DNA from: Pseudomonas saliphila | GTDB taxonomy: Bacteria > Pseudomonadota > Gammaproteobacteria > Pseudomonadales > Pseudomonadaceae | Direction: 5' to 3' | NCBI RefSeq assembly: GCF_008638345.1 | Contig: NZ_VTVA01000001.1 | Location: forward strand, 124,001-188,000 | DNA: 64,000 nucleotides | In this document: one piece after another, positions 55,106-64,000 of the stretch | Layout: each line of letters begins with the position of its first letter | Position numbering within the stretch: position 1 is the stretch's first letter | Notes under the pieces: model-generated | Databases searched by the model: none | The model's input: only the letters and a program-made list of their open reading frames with translations | What the model was told of the DNA's origin: nothing | Position numbers and translations under genes: made by a program

Positions 55106-57463
55106 TTAGAATGTCTGGCCCAGAGTGAATTGGAAGAACTGGGTATCATCTTCGGATTCGTCATTGATTGCCCTACCGAGACTGAAGCCGAGCGGACCGA
55201 GCGCGGTCAGCCAGGAAAGGCCGACACCGGCACTGTAGCGAATCTCGCCTGCATCGATATCGCCGCAGCCAGGATTCTCTGCTCCGCCTTCGAACTCCAG
55301 ATTCGTGGTCGAACAGTTGGTATCGAATACGTTACCGGCATCGAGAAACAGCACGGTGCGTAGCGAGCGTTGATCTTCAACGAAGGGCACCGGGAAGATA
55401 AGCTCGGCGCCACCGGTGATTTTCACATTACCACCAAACGGCAGGTGGTCCTTGTCTGGATCGTTGACGTTTGGCGTGCTTCGCGGACCGAGCGAGTTAT
55501 CGCGGAAGCCGCGTACAGAGCCGATGCCCCCGGCATAGTAATGCTCATAGAAAGGCACCAGCGTCGTTGAGCCATAGCTCTCCGCATAGCCAAGGTTGGT
55601 ATGCAGTCGCAGCGTCAGGCTGTCAGACATCGGGAAGAACTTCTGTCCACGGTAATCAATCTTGTAGAACGACAGGTCACTACCAGGAATGGTCGTCTCA
55701 AGACCCAGCGACTGGGATGAACCACGGTCCGGGAAGACGCCACGGTTCAAGGTCGATTGCGACCAGGAGGCATTGAACTTGAAGTTGGTGAACGAAGTGC
55801 CTTCGGTGTTCAGGAAGTTCTGAATCTCGTTAACCGTATAGATACCTTCCTTGATATCGTCCTTCTGCGCGCTCAGGCCGAAGGACAGGCGCGAGGTATC
55901 GCTGATCGGATAGCCGATGTTGAAGCCGCCACCGTAGGAGTCCACCGCGTAGCTGGTGAACTCATAGTTCAGCTCGTCATAGTCAGTAGTCCGATAGAAA
56001 GCGTTATAGCCGAGACTCACGCCGTCAGCGGTGAAGTACGGGTTCATGAAGCCGAACGACAGAGCGGACTGATATTCAGAACGGTTCGCGCTGAAGCTGA
56101 CGCGGTTACCCGAACCGAAGAAGTTGTTCTGACTGATCGAGCCACCCAGGATCAGACCCGTGCCCTGGGCAAAACCGACGCTGGCGGTGATCGAGCCGGA
56201 GGGCTGTTCTTCCACCGAGTAATTCACGTCAATCAGATCTTCTGAGCCGGGTACCGGAACAGTTTCGACGTCGACCGTCTTGAAGAATCCGAGCCGCTCG
56301 AGGCGCACCTTGGAGTCATCAATCAGGTGGGTAGACGCCCAACCGCCTTCCATCTGGCGCATTTCACGACGCAAGACCTCATCGTCAGTCTTGGTATTGC
56401 CGCGGAAGTTGATGCGATTGACGTAGGCACGGCTACCCGGGTCGACGACAAAGGTCACCGATACGGTCTGGTCGTCCTCGTTGATCTCGGGAATGCCGTT
56501 GACGTTGGCAAAGGTGTACCCCTCATTGCCCAGACGCCGGCTGATCAAGTCAGAACTCGCGGTCATGACCTGACGCGAAAACACCTGGCCAGGCTCGACC
56601 AGCAACAGTTTGTTAATTTCTTCCTCGTCGACCACCAGATCACCTGACAGCTTGACCTCATCGACCGTGAAGCGCTCGCCTTCATCGATGTTAACGGTGA
56701 TGTAGACGTTCTGCTTGTCCGGGGTAATGGATACCTGGGTCGAGGCCACATTCATATTGATGTAGCCACGATCCAGATAGTACGACCGCAGGCGTTCCAG
56801 ATCGCCGGACAGTTTTTCCCGAGAATACTTGTCGTCGTTGCGGAAGAACGACAACCAGCCGGTCGAGCTCAGCTCGAACAGGTTAACCAGGTCATCGGTT
56901 GGATATACGCTGTTACCCACGATGTTCACGTGTTTGATCGAGGCAACCGAGCCTTCATCCACGATGATCTTCAGCGAGACACGGTTGCGCGGCTCGGCGA
57001 CGACCTCGGTCTCGATATCGGCAGAATAACGGCCCTGCGCGACGTACTGGCGCAACAACTCGTTGCGTACGCCCTCGAGCGTCGCCTGCTGGAATATCTC
57101 GCCTTCGGCAAGACCAGCCATGGTCAGGCCGTTGAGCAGATCTTCACTCTTGATCGCCTTGTTACCTTCGAGTTCGATGGACGAGATCGATGGCCGCTCG
57201 ACGAGCGTGATAACCAGTACGTCATCATCGCGGCCAAGCCGGATATCTTCAAAGAAACCGGTACGGAATAGGGAGCGTGAAGCCTCGACCAGCTCTGGGT
57301 CATCGACCTCATCACCAATGTTGAGGGGCAGCGCGGCAAATACGCTGCCAGCTGACACACGCTGCAACCCATTGACGCGAATATCGGAGATCCGGAAAGC
57401 ATCGGCAAAAACTTCCGGCGCCAGGAGTGTCATCAGTAGCGCGGGCAATAGGTAACGTTTCAT
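55106..57463 (-). CDS. bamA: Outer-membrane protein assembly factor BamA
   Basis: The 785-aa protein has a signal peptide (MKRYLLPALLMTLLAPEVFA), five POTRA domains over roughly residues 20-420 and a 16-strand barrel. The barrel has the lid-loop motif VRGFRDNSLGPRS and a terminal Phe (FFQFTLGQTF). It inserts beta-barrel proteins into the outer membrane. The frame is open to 57541, but the signal peptide sets the start at 57463. It lies between rseP and skp as in Pseudomonas. Confidence 0.96.
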   Translation of the reverse strand: MKRYLLPALLMTLLAPEVFADAFRISDIRVNGLQRVSAGSVFAALPLNIGDEVDDPELVEASRSLFRTGFFEDIRLGRDDDVLVITLVERPSISSIELEGNKAIKSEDLLNGLTMAGLAEGEIFQQATLEGVRNELLRQYVAQGRYSADIETEVVAEPRNRVSLKIIVDEGSVASIKHVNIVGNSVYPTDDLVNLFELSSTGWLSFFRNDDKYSREKLSGDLERLRSYYLDRGYINMNVASTQVSITPDKQNVYITVNIDEGERFTVDEVKLSGDLVVDEEEINKLLLVEPGQVFSRQVMTASSDLISRRLGNEGYTFANVNGIPEINEDDQTVSVTFVVDPGSRAYVNRINFRGNTKTDDEVLRREMRQMEGGWASTHLIDDSKVRLERLGFFKTVDVETVPVPGSEDLIDVNYSVEEQPSGSITASVGFAQGTGLILGGSISQNNFFGSGNRVSFSANRSEYQSALSFGFMNPYFTADGVSLGYNAFYRTTDYDELNYEFTSYAVDSYGGGFNIGYPISDTSRLSFGLSAQKDDIKEGIYTVNEIQNFLNTEGTSFTNFKFNASWSQSTLNRGVFPDRGSSQSLGLETTIPGSDLSFYKIDYRGQKFFPMSDSLTLRLHTNLGYAESYGSTTLVPFYEHYYAGGIGSVRGFRDNSLGPRSTPNVNDPDKDHLPFGGNVKITGGAELIFPVPFVEDQRSLRTVLFLDAGNVFDTNCSTTNLEFEGGAENPGCGDIDAGEIRYSAGVGLSWLTALGPLGFSLGRAINDESEDDTQFFQFTLGQTF

Positions 57464-57610
57464 GAAATCCGTTCTGACTAACTGTTTATAAATTATCTGC
57501 CGCGTACGACAGCTCGAGTAGCTGTACTTAGAACCTGACATCCCCGCCTATGCTGCGGCAAACCTCACCGCGCACGGCTTTCTATTCCAGATTCTTCGCG
57601 GGATTCCTGA

Positions 57611-58972
57611 TCATCCGCCCAGCCGGCTGATGTCGTTATAGATGGCAAACACCATCACGCCCACAATCAACGTCAAGCCGATCTGCAACCCCCAGGCCTG
57701 AATTCGTTCGGACAGCGGCTTGCCCCTGACCCATTCGGCTGTGTAGTAAACCAGATGCCCACCATCGAGCACAGGGATAGGCAGCAGATTCAACACTCCC
57801 AGACTGATACTCAGATAAGCGATGAAATTCAGAAAGCTTTCCGGACCGGACTTGGCTGAAGCGCCCGCCACTTTAGCAATGGTTATCGGGCCACTCAAGT
57901 TTTTTGCCGAGACCAGCCCGGTAACCATTTTCTTCAAGGAATCGAGGGTCAGTACCGTCATGTCCCAGGTCTTGTTGACCGCGACGGGGATTGCCACCAA
58001 TGGATTGTATTCGATGGTACGGATCATGCGATCCGGCCACTCAAAGGCAGCCACACCCGCACCGATGAAACCGATTTGCCGGTCCTCCACCTCGCGCACC
58101 GCCGGCGTGACCTCGAGCGATAGTCGTTCGCCGTCACGCTGTACTTCGACCGTCAGAGGCTCGCCCGCGCTGGCTTGAATGGCCGGCACTACCTGGCGCA
58201 CCCAGTCGTTAACCGGCTGACCATTGATCGTCAGGATCAGATCGCCGTTGCGTAAGCCCGCCGCGTAGGCTGCGCCATCGGCGCTCACCTCGCCCAGCAG
58301 CGGTGTGATTTCAGGTTGCCAGCTGGTCAGTCCCAGTGCGCTGATCGGATCTGGCTGGTCGGCGCCACGCAACCAATCCTGTAGCTCAAGCGTATAACGC
58401 TGCGTAACACTGCTGCCCTCTTCCTTGCCGAGCAACTGCAACTGCCCACTTTCACCTAGCCGCCGAATCAGCTGCAGATTGACATCGTGCCAGCTTTGCG
58501 TTTTCGCGCCATCAATTTCTATGACTTCCAGACCTTCACTCAAGCCTGCCCGCGCGGCAACGCTGTCCGGGGTGACCGGCCCCAGAACCGGCGCGACCGT
58601 CGTCACGCCCAACACAGCGATGAGCCAGAAGGCTACGATTGCCAGCAGAAAATTGGCGATAGGACCGGCCGCGACCACCGCGATGCGCTGCTTTACGTCC
58701 TTGCGGTTAAACGCCTGATCCAGCTCGGCGGGGTCAACGGGGCCTTCACGCTCATCCAGCATCTTGACGTAACCGCCAAGGGGGATGGCGGCGATAACGT
58801 ACTCAGTGCCGCGCTTATCGTGCCAGCGGAACAGTGCGCTGCCGAAGCCCACGGAAAACCGCAACACTTTGACGCCACAGCGCCGGGCGACCCAGAAGTG
58901 ACCATATTCATGAATGGTAACCAGGAGACCAAGGGCTACGATGGTAGCAAGCAGGGTGAAAAGCAGATCCAT
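57611..58972 (-). CDS. rseP: Site-2 zinc metalloprotease RseP
   Basis: The 453-aa inner-membrane protease has the zinc motif HEYGH in TIHEYGHFWVARRCGVKV near residue 20, two periplasmic PDZ domains in the middle and the second catalytic motif NLLPIPVLDGGHLVYY near the C-terminus. It cuts the anti-sigma factor RseA-type proteins within the membrane during envelope stress. It lies 44 bases after dxr and 147 bases before the bamA start codon. Length and motifs normal. Confidence 0.96.
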   Translation of the reverse strand: MDLLFTLLATIVALGLLVTIHEYGHFWVARRCGVKVLRFSVGFGSALFRWHDKRGTEYVIAAIPLGGYVKMLDEREGPVDPAELDQAFNRKDVKQRIAVVAAGPIANFLLAIVAFWLIAVLGVTTVAPVLGPVTPDSVAARAGLSEGLEVIEIDGAKTQSWHDVNLQLIRRLGESGQLQLLGKEEGSSVTQRYTLELQDWLRGADQPDPISALGLTSWQPEITPLLGEVSADGAAYAAGLRNGDLILTINGQPVNDWVRQVVPAIQASAGEPLTVEVQRDGERLSLEVTPAVREVEDRQIGFIGAGVAAFEWPDRMIRTIEYNPLVAIPVAVNKTWDMTVLTLDSLKKMVTGLVSAKNLSGPITIAKVAGASAKSGPESFLNFIAYLSISLGVLNLLPIPVLDGGHLVYYTAEWVRGKPLSERIQAWGLQIGLTLIVGVMVFAIYNDISRLGG

Positions 58973-59016
58973 TTAACGCCTCTTTCGGAGGTTCCGCTTG
59001 CGCGGACGGCTCCGGT

Positions 59017-60201
59017 TCAATCTTTGAGGGCCAACCAGTTAGCTGCGTGTTGCCGCGCCAGACGGTCGGCCTGCAGAACATGCTCCAGATCCCGCACCGG
59101 CTCGCAAGCCTGGCGACTCAGGGTGTGCTCGATAATAACAGGGATCGAGGTAAAGCCAATGCGTCGTGCCAGAAAGGCTTCGACAGCAACCTCGTTGGCC
59201 GCGTTGAGGATAGCGCAGGCGGTGCCGCCCTCTTCAGCCGCCTGTCGGGCCAGGCGCAGGCAGGGAAAGCGCTCTGGATCGGGCGCTTCGAAGTCAAGCC
59301 GAGCGACGCTCAACAGGTCCAGCGGGCTCACGCCCGAGTCGATGCGCTCGGGCCAGGCCAGAGCATGGGCGATAGGCGTGCGCATATCGGGATTACCCAT
59401 CTGAGCAAGCACCGAGCCGTCGGCGTAATCCACCAACGAATGCACCACACTTTGCGGGTGGACCACAATTTCCACCTGGGAGGGTCGCGCATCAAACAAC
59501 CAGCAGGCCTCGATCAGCTCAAGGCCCTTATTCATCATGCTGGCGGAATCCACCGAAATCTTCTGACCCATCGACCAGTTCGGATGAGCGCAGGCTTGCT
59601 CGGGGCTCACCCCTTCGAGTTCCTTACGACTGAATTCACGGAACGGGCCGCCGGAAGCGGTGAGCAGAATCCGCCGCACACCGACTTGCTGTAGCCCATC
59701 GGGGTACCGGCCGGGCATGCATTGAAAAATTGCATTGTGCTCGCTATCGATTGGCAGCAGCCGCGCGCCGGAGGTTTTCACGGCATCCATCAACAAGGCG
59801 CCGGCCATGACCAGCGCTTCCTTGTTGGCCAATAGCACCTTTTTGCCGGCGTGCGCCGCAGCCATTGTCGGCTGCAAACCTGCTGCTCCGACAATCGCCG
59901 CCATGACGGCATCAACCTGCTCATGTGCAGCCACCCAGGCCAGCGACTCGGCGCCGTGCAGCACATCGGTCAGCGAGCCTGCAGCCGACAGCCTGGCCTG
60001 CAAGGCCTGCGCCTGCGCCTGGTCAGCCACCACTGCGTATCGTGGCTGATGCGCCAGACACTGCTCGGCGAGCTCGCGCATGCGGCTGTGGCCGGTCAGT
60101 GCAAACACCTTATAGCGCTCTGAATGCCGGGCAATGACATCAAGGGTGCTGACACCGATTGAGCCGGTGGCACCCAGGACGCTGATCCAGGTCGGTTTCA
60201 C
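59017..60201 (-). CDS. dxr: 1-deoxy-D-xylulose 5-phosphate reductoisomerase
   Basis: The 394-aa reductoisomerase has the NADPH-binding [18 protein letters not shown] at the N-terminus, [10 protein letters not shown] and [11 protein letters not shown] in the middle, and the metal-site [12 protein letters not shown]. It makes methylerythritol phosphate, the second step of isoprenoid synthesis. The start codon is GTG at 60201 and overlaps the cdsA stop (GTGA), so it depends on coupled translation. Length normal. Confidence 0.96.
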   Translation of the reverse strand: MKPTWISVLGATGSIGVSTLDVIARHSERYKVFALTGHSRMRELAEQCLAHQPRYAVVADQAQAQALQARLSAAGSLTDVLHGAESLAWVAAHEQVDAVMAAIVGAAGLQPTMAAAHAGKKVLLANKEALVMAGALLMDAVKTSGARLLPIDSEHNAIFQCMPGRYPDGLQQVGVRRILLTASGGPFREFSRKELEGVSPEQACAHPNWSMGQKISVDSASMMNKGLELIEACWLFDARPSQVEIVVHPQSVVHSLVDYADGSVLAQMGNPDMRTPIAHALAWPERIDSGVSPLDLLSVARLDFEAPDPERFPCLRLARQAAEEGGTACAILNAANEVAVEAFLARRIGFTSIPVIIEHTLSRQACEPVRDLEHVLQADRLARQHAANWLALKD

Positions 60202-61013
60202 CCGAGCGTGCTCCCAACAAACAGCCAGTACAGGGCAAAGATCGGAATAGCGGCAGTGAGACTGTCGACTCTGTCCATCACGCCGCCGTGGCCAGGCAAC
60301 AGGTTACTGCTGTCCTTGAGTCCCTGCTCACGCTTGAACAGGCTTTCCGTGAGATCACCCACCACGGAGAATAATACGACCAGCAGCGCGCCGAGCAACC
60401 CCAGCAGCACCGAACGCAAATCCCATCCTAGGTAAATCAGGGCAACCAGGGTCAACAGCTGAGTCAGGGCTACACCACCGAGCAACCCTTCAACGGTTTT
60501 GCCTGGGCTCACGGCCGGACGCAGTTTGCGGCGACCCCAGGTCTTACCCGCGAAATAGGCTCCGATATCGGCAGCCCAGACCAGTATCATGGTCGCCACA
60601 ATCAGCCATAACCCGTTGTCCTGAGCCTTCAGCCACACCAGGCCATACCAGGCAGGAAGCAACACCAGCAAGCCGAACAGTTGACCGATCATGGATCCGG
60701 CCCAGAGCCCACGGCCTCTGGGATAGCGCATCACCAGGATCGTAGCGATTAGCCACCAGCCTAGTGCGGGCAATAAGACGTACTGCGCAGGCCATTCGTC
60801 GCGATATAGCCCGGAGAGCAATAACGCCACGGCAATGGCATAGATAATTCGGCCGCTTTTGGAGGATTCGCCGCCAAGGCGGGCCCACTCCCAGGCGGCG
60901 AGCGTGACGATCCCACCGACGAACAGGGCAAACCAGCCACCGTCCAATAAAACAAACCCAGCAATGGCCAGCGGCGCAAGAATCACCGCGGTTATCACAC
61001 GTTGCATCAGCAT
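60198..61013 (-). CDS. cdsA: Phosphatidate cytidylyltransferase
   Basis: The 271-aa membrane enzyme has about eight helices and the family signature near the C-terminus ([20 protein letters not shown], then GVMDRVDS). It makes CDP-diacylglycerol, the precursor of all phospholipids. Its ATG shares one base with the uppS stop (TGATG), and its end overlaps the dxr GTG. A second Met three codons in could also be the start. Confidence 0.95.
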   Translation of the reverse strand: MLMQRVITAVILAPLAIAGFVLLDGGWFALFVGGIVTLAAWEWARLGGESSKSGRIIYAIAVALLLSGLYRDEWPAQYVLLPALGWWLIATILVMRYPRGRGLWAGSMIGQLFGLLVLLPAWYGLVWLKAQDNGLWLIVATMILVWAADIGAYFAGKTWGRRKLRPAVSPGKTVEGLLGGVALTQLLTLVALIYLGWDLRSVLLGLLGALLVVLFSVVGDLTESLFKREQGLKDSSNLLPGHGGVMDRVDSLTAAIPIFALYWLFVGSTLG

Positions 61014-61768
61014 CAGGATTCCGCCGCGACTTGTTCGCTCGTTTTGCCGAAACGGCGCTGACGACTGGCGAAATCCGCCAATGCCCCGCGCATCGCTTCA
61101 TGCTTGAAGTCCGGCCAGTACAGGTCGGAAAAATACAACTCGGCGTAAGCCAGCTGCCACAACAGGAAATTGCTGATACGCCGCTCACCGCCGGTGCGGA
61201 TGCACAGGTCAGGCAGCGGCCACTCCGCCGTACTCAAGCGGGCCTGGAAATCATCTTCGGAAATTGCCGAGGGGTCCAACAGACCAGCAGCTGCATCGAT
61301 AGCCAGCCCCCTGGCAGCCTGAGCCATGTCCCACTTGCCGCCATAATTGGCCGCGACCACCAATGTCATGCGCTGACCATCAGCGGTCAGCGCCTCGGCA
61401 TCCGCCATGGCCCGCTGAAGTTCAGCCGAGAACCTGGAACGATCACCAATAAGGCGCAATCGAATACCGTTTTCGCTCAGTTTGCGCACTTCCCGCCGCA
61501 ATGCCCGGAGGAAAAGCTCCATTAATGCGCCTACTTCGGCCTCAGGACGACTCCAGTTTTCACTGGAGAAAGCGAACAGAGTGAGTACCTCGACGCCTTC
61601 CTCTGCGCACACCTCAATCACGGCGCGGACAGCATCGACGCCCGCCTTGTGACCGGCCACGCCGGGCATGAAGCGTTTGCGGGCCCAGCGATTATTGCCA
61701 TCCATGATAATGGCGACATGCCGCGGATTGTCAGGTGATGAGGGGCTGATAACGTTCTGCTGTTTCAT
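61013..61768 (-). CDS. uppS: Undecaprenyl diphosphate synthase
   Basis: The 251-aa cis-prenyltransferase has the catalytic start HVAIIMDGNNRWARKR at residue 18, LTLFAFSSENWSRP and the C-terminal DLCIRTGGERRISNFLLWQ. It builds the C55 lipid carrier for peptidoglycan and lipopolysaccharide. It lies 22 bases after frr. Motifs and length are those of the family. Confidence 0.96.
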   Translation of the reverse strand: MKQQNVISPSSPDNPRHVAIIMDGNNRWARKRFMPGVAGHKAGVDAVRAVIEVCAEEGVEVLTLFAFSSENWSRPEAEVGALMELFLRALRREVRKLSENGIRLRLIGDRSRFSAELQRAMADAEALTADGQRMTLVVAANYGGKWDMAQAARGLAIDAAAGLLDPSAISEDDFQARLSTAEWPLPDLCIRTGGERRISNFLLWQLAYAELYFSDLYWPDFKHEAMRGALADFASRQRRFGKTSEQVAAES

Positions 61769-61790
61769 GTGATGACTTGGGAGGAGGACC

Positions 61791-62348
61791 TTAAATGGCC
61801 ATCAAATCCACTTCCTTGGATTCCAGTGCCTTGTCGATCTCGGCAATGAATTTGTCAGTCAGTTTCTGCACATCATCAGCGGCGCGACGCTCTTCGTCCT
61901 CGCTGATTTCCTTCTCCTTCTGCAGATCCTTCAGCTGGCTCAGCGCGTCGCGACGGATGTTGCGCACGGCAACCCGGGCATTCTCCGCTTCAGAGCGAGC
62001 CTGCTTGGTGAAACCCTTGCGGGTCTCTTCGGTCAGGGCCGGCATCGGCACGCGAATGGTCGTGCCGGCAGTGGCCGGATTCAGACCCAGATCAGAGGTC
62101 ATGATGGCTTTTTCAACAGCCTGAATCATGCTGCGATCGAACACGGTCAGTGCCAGCGTCCGGGAGTCTTCAACGTTCACGTTGGCGACCTGGCGCAATG
62201 GCGTATCAGCCCCGTAATAGGAAACGACTACTGTGTCGAGAATGCTCGGATGAGCGCGCCCTGTGCGGATCTTGGCAAAGGCGTGGTCCAACGATTCGAC
62301 CGACTTCTTCATCCGCTCCTGCGCGTCTTTCTTGATTTCATTGATCAT
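61791..62348 (-). CDS. frr: Ribosome recycling factor
   Basis: The 185-aa factor begins [20 protein letters not shown] and has the conserved [13 protein letters not shown] and [14 protein letters not shown]. It splits ribosomes from mRNA after termination together with EF-G. It is 2 bases after the pyrH stop in the usual tsf-pyrH-frr group. Length normal. Confidence 0.97.
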   Translation of the reverse strand: MINEIKKDAQERMKKSVESLDHAFAKIRTGRAHPSILDTVVVSYYGADTPLRQVANVNVEDSRTLALTVFDRSMIQAVEKAIMTSDLGLNPATAGTTIRVPMPALTEETRKGFTKQARSEAENARVAVRNIRRDALSQLKDLQKEKEISEDEERRAADDVQKLTDKFIAEIDKALESKEVDLMAI

Positions 62349-62350
62349 TA

Positions 62351-63085
62351 CTAGTCCTCGATCAGAGTGCCTTCGGCGCTTCCAACGACTGCGTTCAACA
62401 GCGCTCCGGGCTTGTTCATATTAAACACGCGTAACGGCATCTTGTGATCGCGGATCAGGCAGATGGCGGTAAGATCCATCACACCCAGCTTAAGATCCAG
62501 GACCTGGTCATAGGTCAGCTTGTCGAAACGTTCGGCATTCGGGTCTTTCATCGGATCGGCGTTGTACACCCCGTCGACCTTGGTCGCCTTGAGCACAACA
62601 TCGGCGTCCACTTCGATGCCGCGTAGGCAGGCGGCGGTGTCAGTGGTGAAGAAGGGGTTGCCGGTACCAGCCGAAAATATTACCACGTCGCCGCCAGCAA
62701 GATAGCGCATCGCTTTGCGTCGGTCGTAGTGCTCGGTGACGCCTTCCATGGTAATGGCTGACATCACCCGGGTCTGGATATTGGAGCGTTCGAGCGCGTC
62801 ACGCATGGCCAGGCCGTTCATGACCGTCGCCAGCATGCCCATGTGGTCGCCTGTTACCCGATCCATGCCAACGGCATGCAAGGCTGCGCCGCGGAACAGG
62901 TTGCCACCGCCGATCACCAGGCCAACCTGCACGCCGATACCGACCAGCTGCCCCACTTCAAGGGCCATACGATCCAGAACCTTCGGATCAATCCCGATCT
63001 CCTCAGTGCCCATCAGCGCTTCGCCGCTGAGCTTGAGAAGGATCCTTTTATATTTGGGCTGGCGACTGCTAGGTACCTGGGCCAT
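62351..63085 (-). CDS. pyrH: UMP kinase
   Basis: The 244-aa UMP kinase has [13 protein letters not shown] at the N-terminus, [30 protein letters not shown] and a closing GTLIED. It phosphorylates UMP to UDP and is a hexameric enzyme regulated by GTP and UTP. The frame is open to 63124, but ATG 63085 with GGAG 8 bases before it gives the usual start. A terminator separates it from tsf. Confidence 0.97.
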   Translation of the reverse strand: MAQVPSSRQPKYKRILLKLSGEALMGTEEIGIDPKVLDRMALEVGQLVGIGVQVGLVIGGGNLFRGAALHAVGMDRVTGDHMGMLATVMNGLAMRDALERSNIQTRVMSAITMEGVTEHYDRRKAMRYLAGGDVVIFSAGTGNPFFTTDTAACLRGIEVDADVVLKATKVDGVYNADPMKDPNAERFDKLTYDQVLDLKLGVMDLTAICLIRDHKMPLRVFNMNKPGALLNAVVGSAEGTLIED

Positions 63086-63193
63086 GCTTGACTCTCCTGC
63101 TGTGGGTGGAGAAAAACTCAACAAGTCTCACCATGGGAGCGCTGTTTAGCGCTTCCCTAGACACTCGGGATGATTACTTGTTCAGTGTTTCCT

Positions 63194-63228
63194 AAAAAAG
63201 AGGCCTCCCGCTTACGCGGGAAGCCTCT
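63194..63228 (-). terminator. Rho-independent terminator after tsf
   Basis: On the minus strand a 13-bp stem (AGAGGCTTCCCGC pairing with GCGGGAGGCCTCT, one mismatch) with loop GTAA is followed by six T. It lies 65 bases past the tsf stop and before pyrH, so pyrH probably has its own promoter in the remaining 108 bases. Confidence 0.9.
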
Positions 63229-63292
63229 GATCAACCATATTACAGTTGCCCTGCTCGAGCGACTGCTGCGCGCTGGTTAAACGGCACGGATC

Positions 63293-64000
63293 TTACTTCT
63301 TGGACGCTTCGAGCTGGGCCGCAACCTCTGACGCGAAGTCGACTTCGGCGCGCTCAATACCTTCACCCACTTCGAAACGTACGAAGGAGATGACTTCAGC
63401 ACCGGCCTTCTTGGCCAGGTCGCCGACCTTGATTTCAGGGTCCTTGACGAAGGGCTGCTCAACCAGGCTGGCTTCGGACAGGAACTTGTTGATCCGGCCC
63501 TTCACCATGTTCTCGACGATATTTTCCGGCTTGCCAGCGATCTTCTCGGCGTTCAAGGCCATGAAAATTTCCTTTTCCTTTGCCACAGCTTCTTCAGAAA
63601 CTTCAGAAGGAGCAAGGAACTGCGGGTTGCTGGCCGCTACGTGCATAGCGATATCGCGCGCCAGTTCAACGGTGCCGCCTTTGAGGGTAACCACAACACC
63701 GATGCGGTGACCGTGCAGGTAAGCGCCGATGACGTCACCCTCGACGCGGGCCAGACGACGGATATTGACATTCTCGCCGCACTTGGCGACCAGCGCTTCA
63801 CGGGCGGATTCCTGATCGGCAATCAACGGCGCTGCATCGGTGTAACCGGCTGCGAAAGCCTTTTCCAGGCTGTCGCTGACGAAGCCTTTGAAGTCGTCCT
63901 GCAGAGCCAGGAAGTCGGTCTGGGAATTCACTTCAACAATCACTGCCGCTTTGTTGTCATCAGCAACCTTGACCGCGATTGCACCCTCGGCAGCAATATT
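63293..64000 (-). CDS. tsf: Elongation factor Ts (partial, 5' end outside window)
   Basis: The frame runs from the right edge to a TAA at 63293, giving 235 codons of the C-terminal part. Landmarks are NIAAEGAIAVKVADDNKAAV followed by VEVNSQTDFLALQDDFKGFV, the dimerisation region with PQFLAPSEV, and an end in EASKK. EF-Ts reloads EF-Tu with GTP. About 50 N-terminal residues are missing at the edge. It is followed by a strong terminator. Confidence 0.96.
   Translation of the reverse strand, partial: NIAAEGAIAVKVADDNKAAVIVEVNSQTDFLALQDDFKGFVSDSLEKAFAAGYTDAAPLIADQESAREALVAKCGENVNIRRLARVEGDVIGAYLHGHRIGVVVTLKGGTVELARDIAMHVAASNPQFLAPSEVSEEAVAKEKEIFMALNAEKIAGKPENIVENMVKGRINKFLSEASLVEQPFVKDPEIKVGDLAKKAGAEVISFVRFEVGEGIERAEVDFASEVAAQLEASKK

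Overview
The window looks like a chromosomal piece of a gammaproteobacterium of the Pseudomonadaceae, quite possibly the Halopseudomonas (P. pertucinogena) lineage. The right half (about 38.5-64 kb) carries the Pseudomonas-type order tsf-pyrH-frr-uppS-cdsA-dxr-rseP-bamA-skp-lpxD-fabZ-lpxA-lpxB-rnhB-dnaE-accA-tilS-pyrG-kdsA-eno-ftsB-ispD, all on the minus strand, with enolase at the usual 429 aa. The genus call is inference from gene order and protein style; no rRNA is present to test it.

Region 1 (1-26.0 kb) is an accessory catabolic island, almost all on the minus strand. In transcription order from the right it holds a small unknown protein, an SDR, a DUF1302 outer-membrane protein, an NTF2-like protein, a DUF1329 protein, two more NTF2-like proteins flanking an SDR, a Rieske ferredoxin, a Rieske oxygenase alpha subunit, another NTF2-like protein, a VOC protein, two SDRs, a second Rieske oxygenase, a frameshifted EthD-like gene and a GMC oxidoreductase. 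A short plus-strand unit (NTF2-like plus phytanoyl-CoA-type dioxygenase) interrupts the run. It then continues with a second DUF1329 protein, two CurA-like reductases, a SRPBCC remnant, a YCF48/BNR protein, an RND/MMPL transporter and a partial ThuA-like protein. The transport module (RND + YCF48 + DUF1329 + DUF1302) suggests handling of a hydrophobic substrate, and the enzymes suggest ring hydroxylation followed by alcohol oxidation and C=C reduction. I cannot name the substrate. Four promoters of this island share a TetR-operator-like palindrome, so it appears to be one regulon. The regulator and a ferredoxin reductase are not in the window.

Region 2 (26.2-32.7 kb) is a LysR-type regulator divergent from a five-gene valine/isobutyryl-CoA operon: mmsA, enoyl-CoA hydratase, mmsB, 3-hydroxyisobutyryl-CoA hydrolase-like protein and acyl-CoA dehydrogenase. 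These cover isobutyryl-CoA to propionyl-CoA.

Region 3 (33.1-38.3 kb) is the SOS mutagenesis cassette imuA-imuB-dnaE2. It sits behind a LexA box and a 22-codon leader ORF that overlaps the imuA start codon. No lexA2 lies in front of it.

Region 4 (38.5-64 kb) is the housekeeping block: isoprenoid synthesis (ispD, dxr, uppS), lipid A synthesis (lpxA, lpxB, lpxD, kdsA), envelope assembly (bamA, skp, rseP), phospholipid and fatty acid synthesis (cdsA, fabZ, accA), replication (dnaE, rnhB), translation (tsf, frr, tilS), pyrimidine nucleotides (pyrG, pyrH), glycolysis (eno) and division (ftsB). Its one long gap (49.55-50.40 kb, between dnaE and rnhB) contains a pair of 69-bp direct repeats and a G/C-run hairpin.
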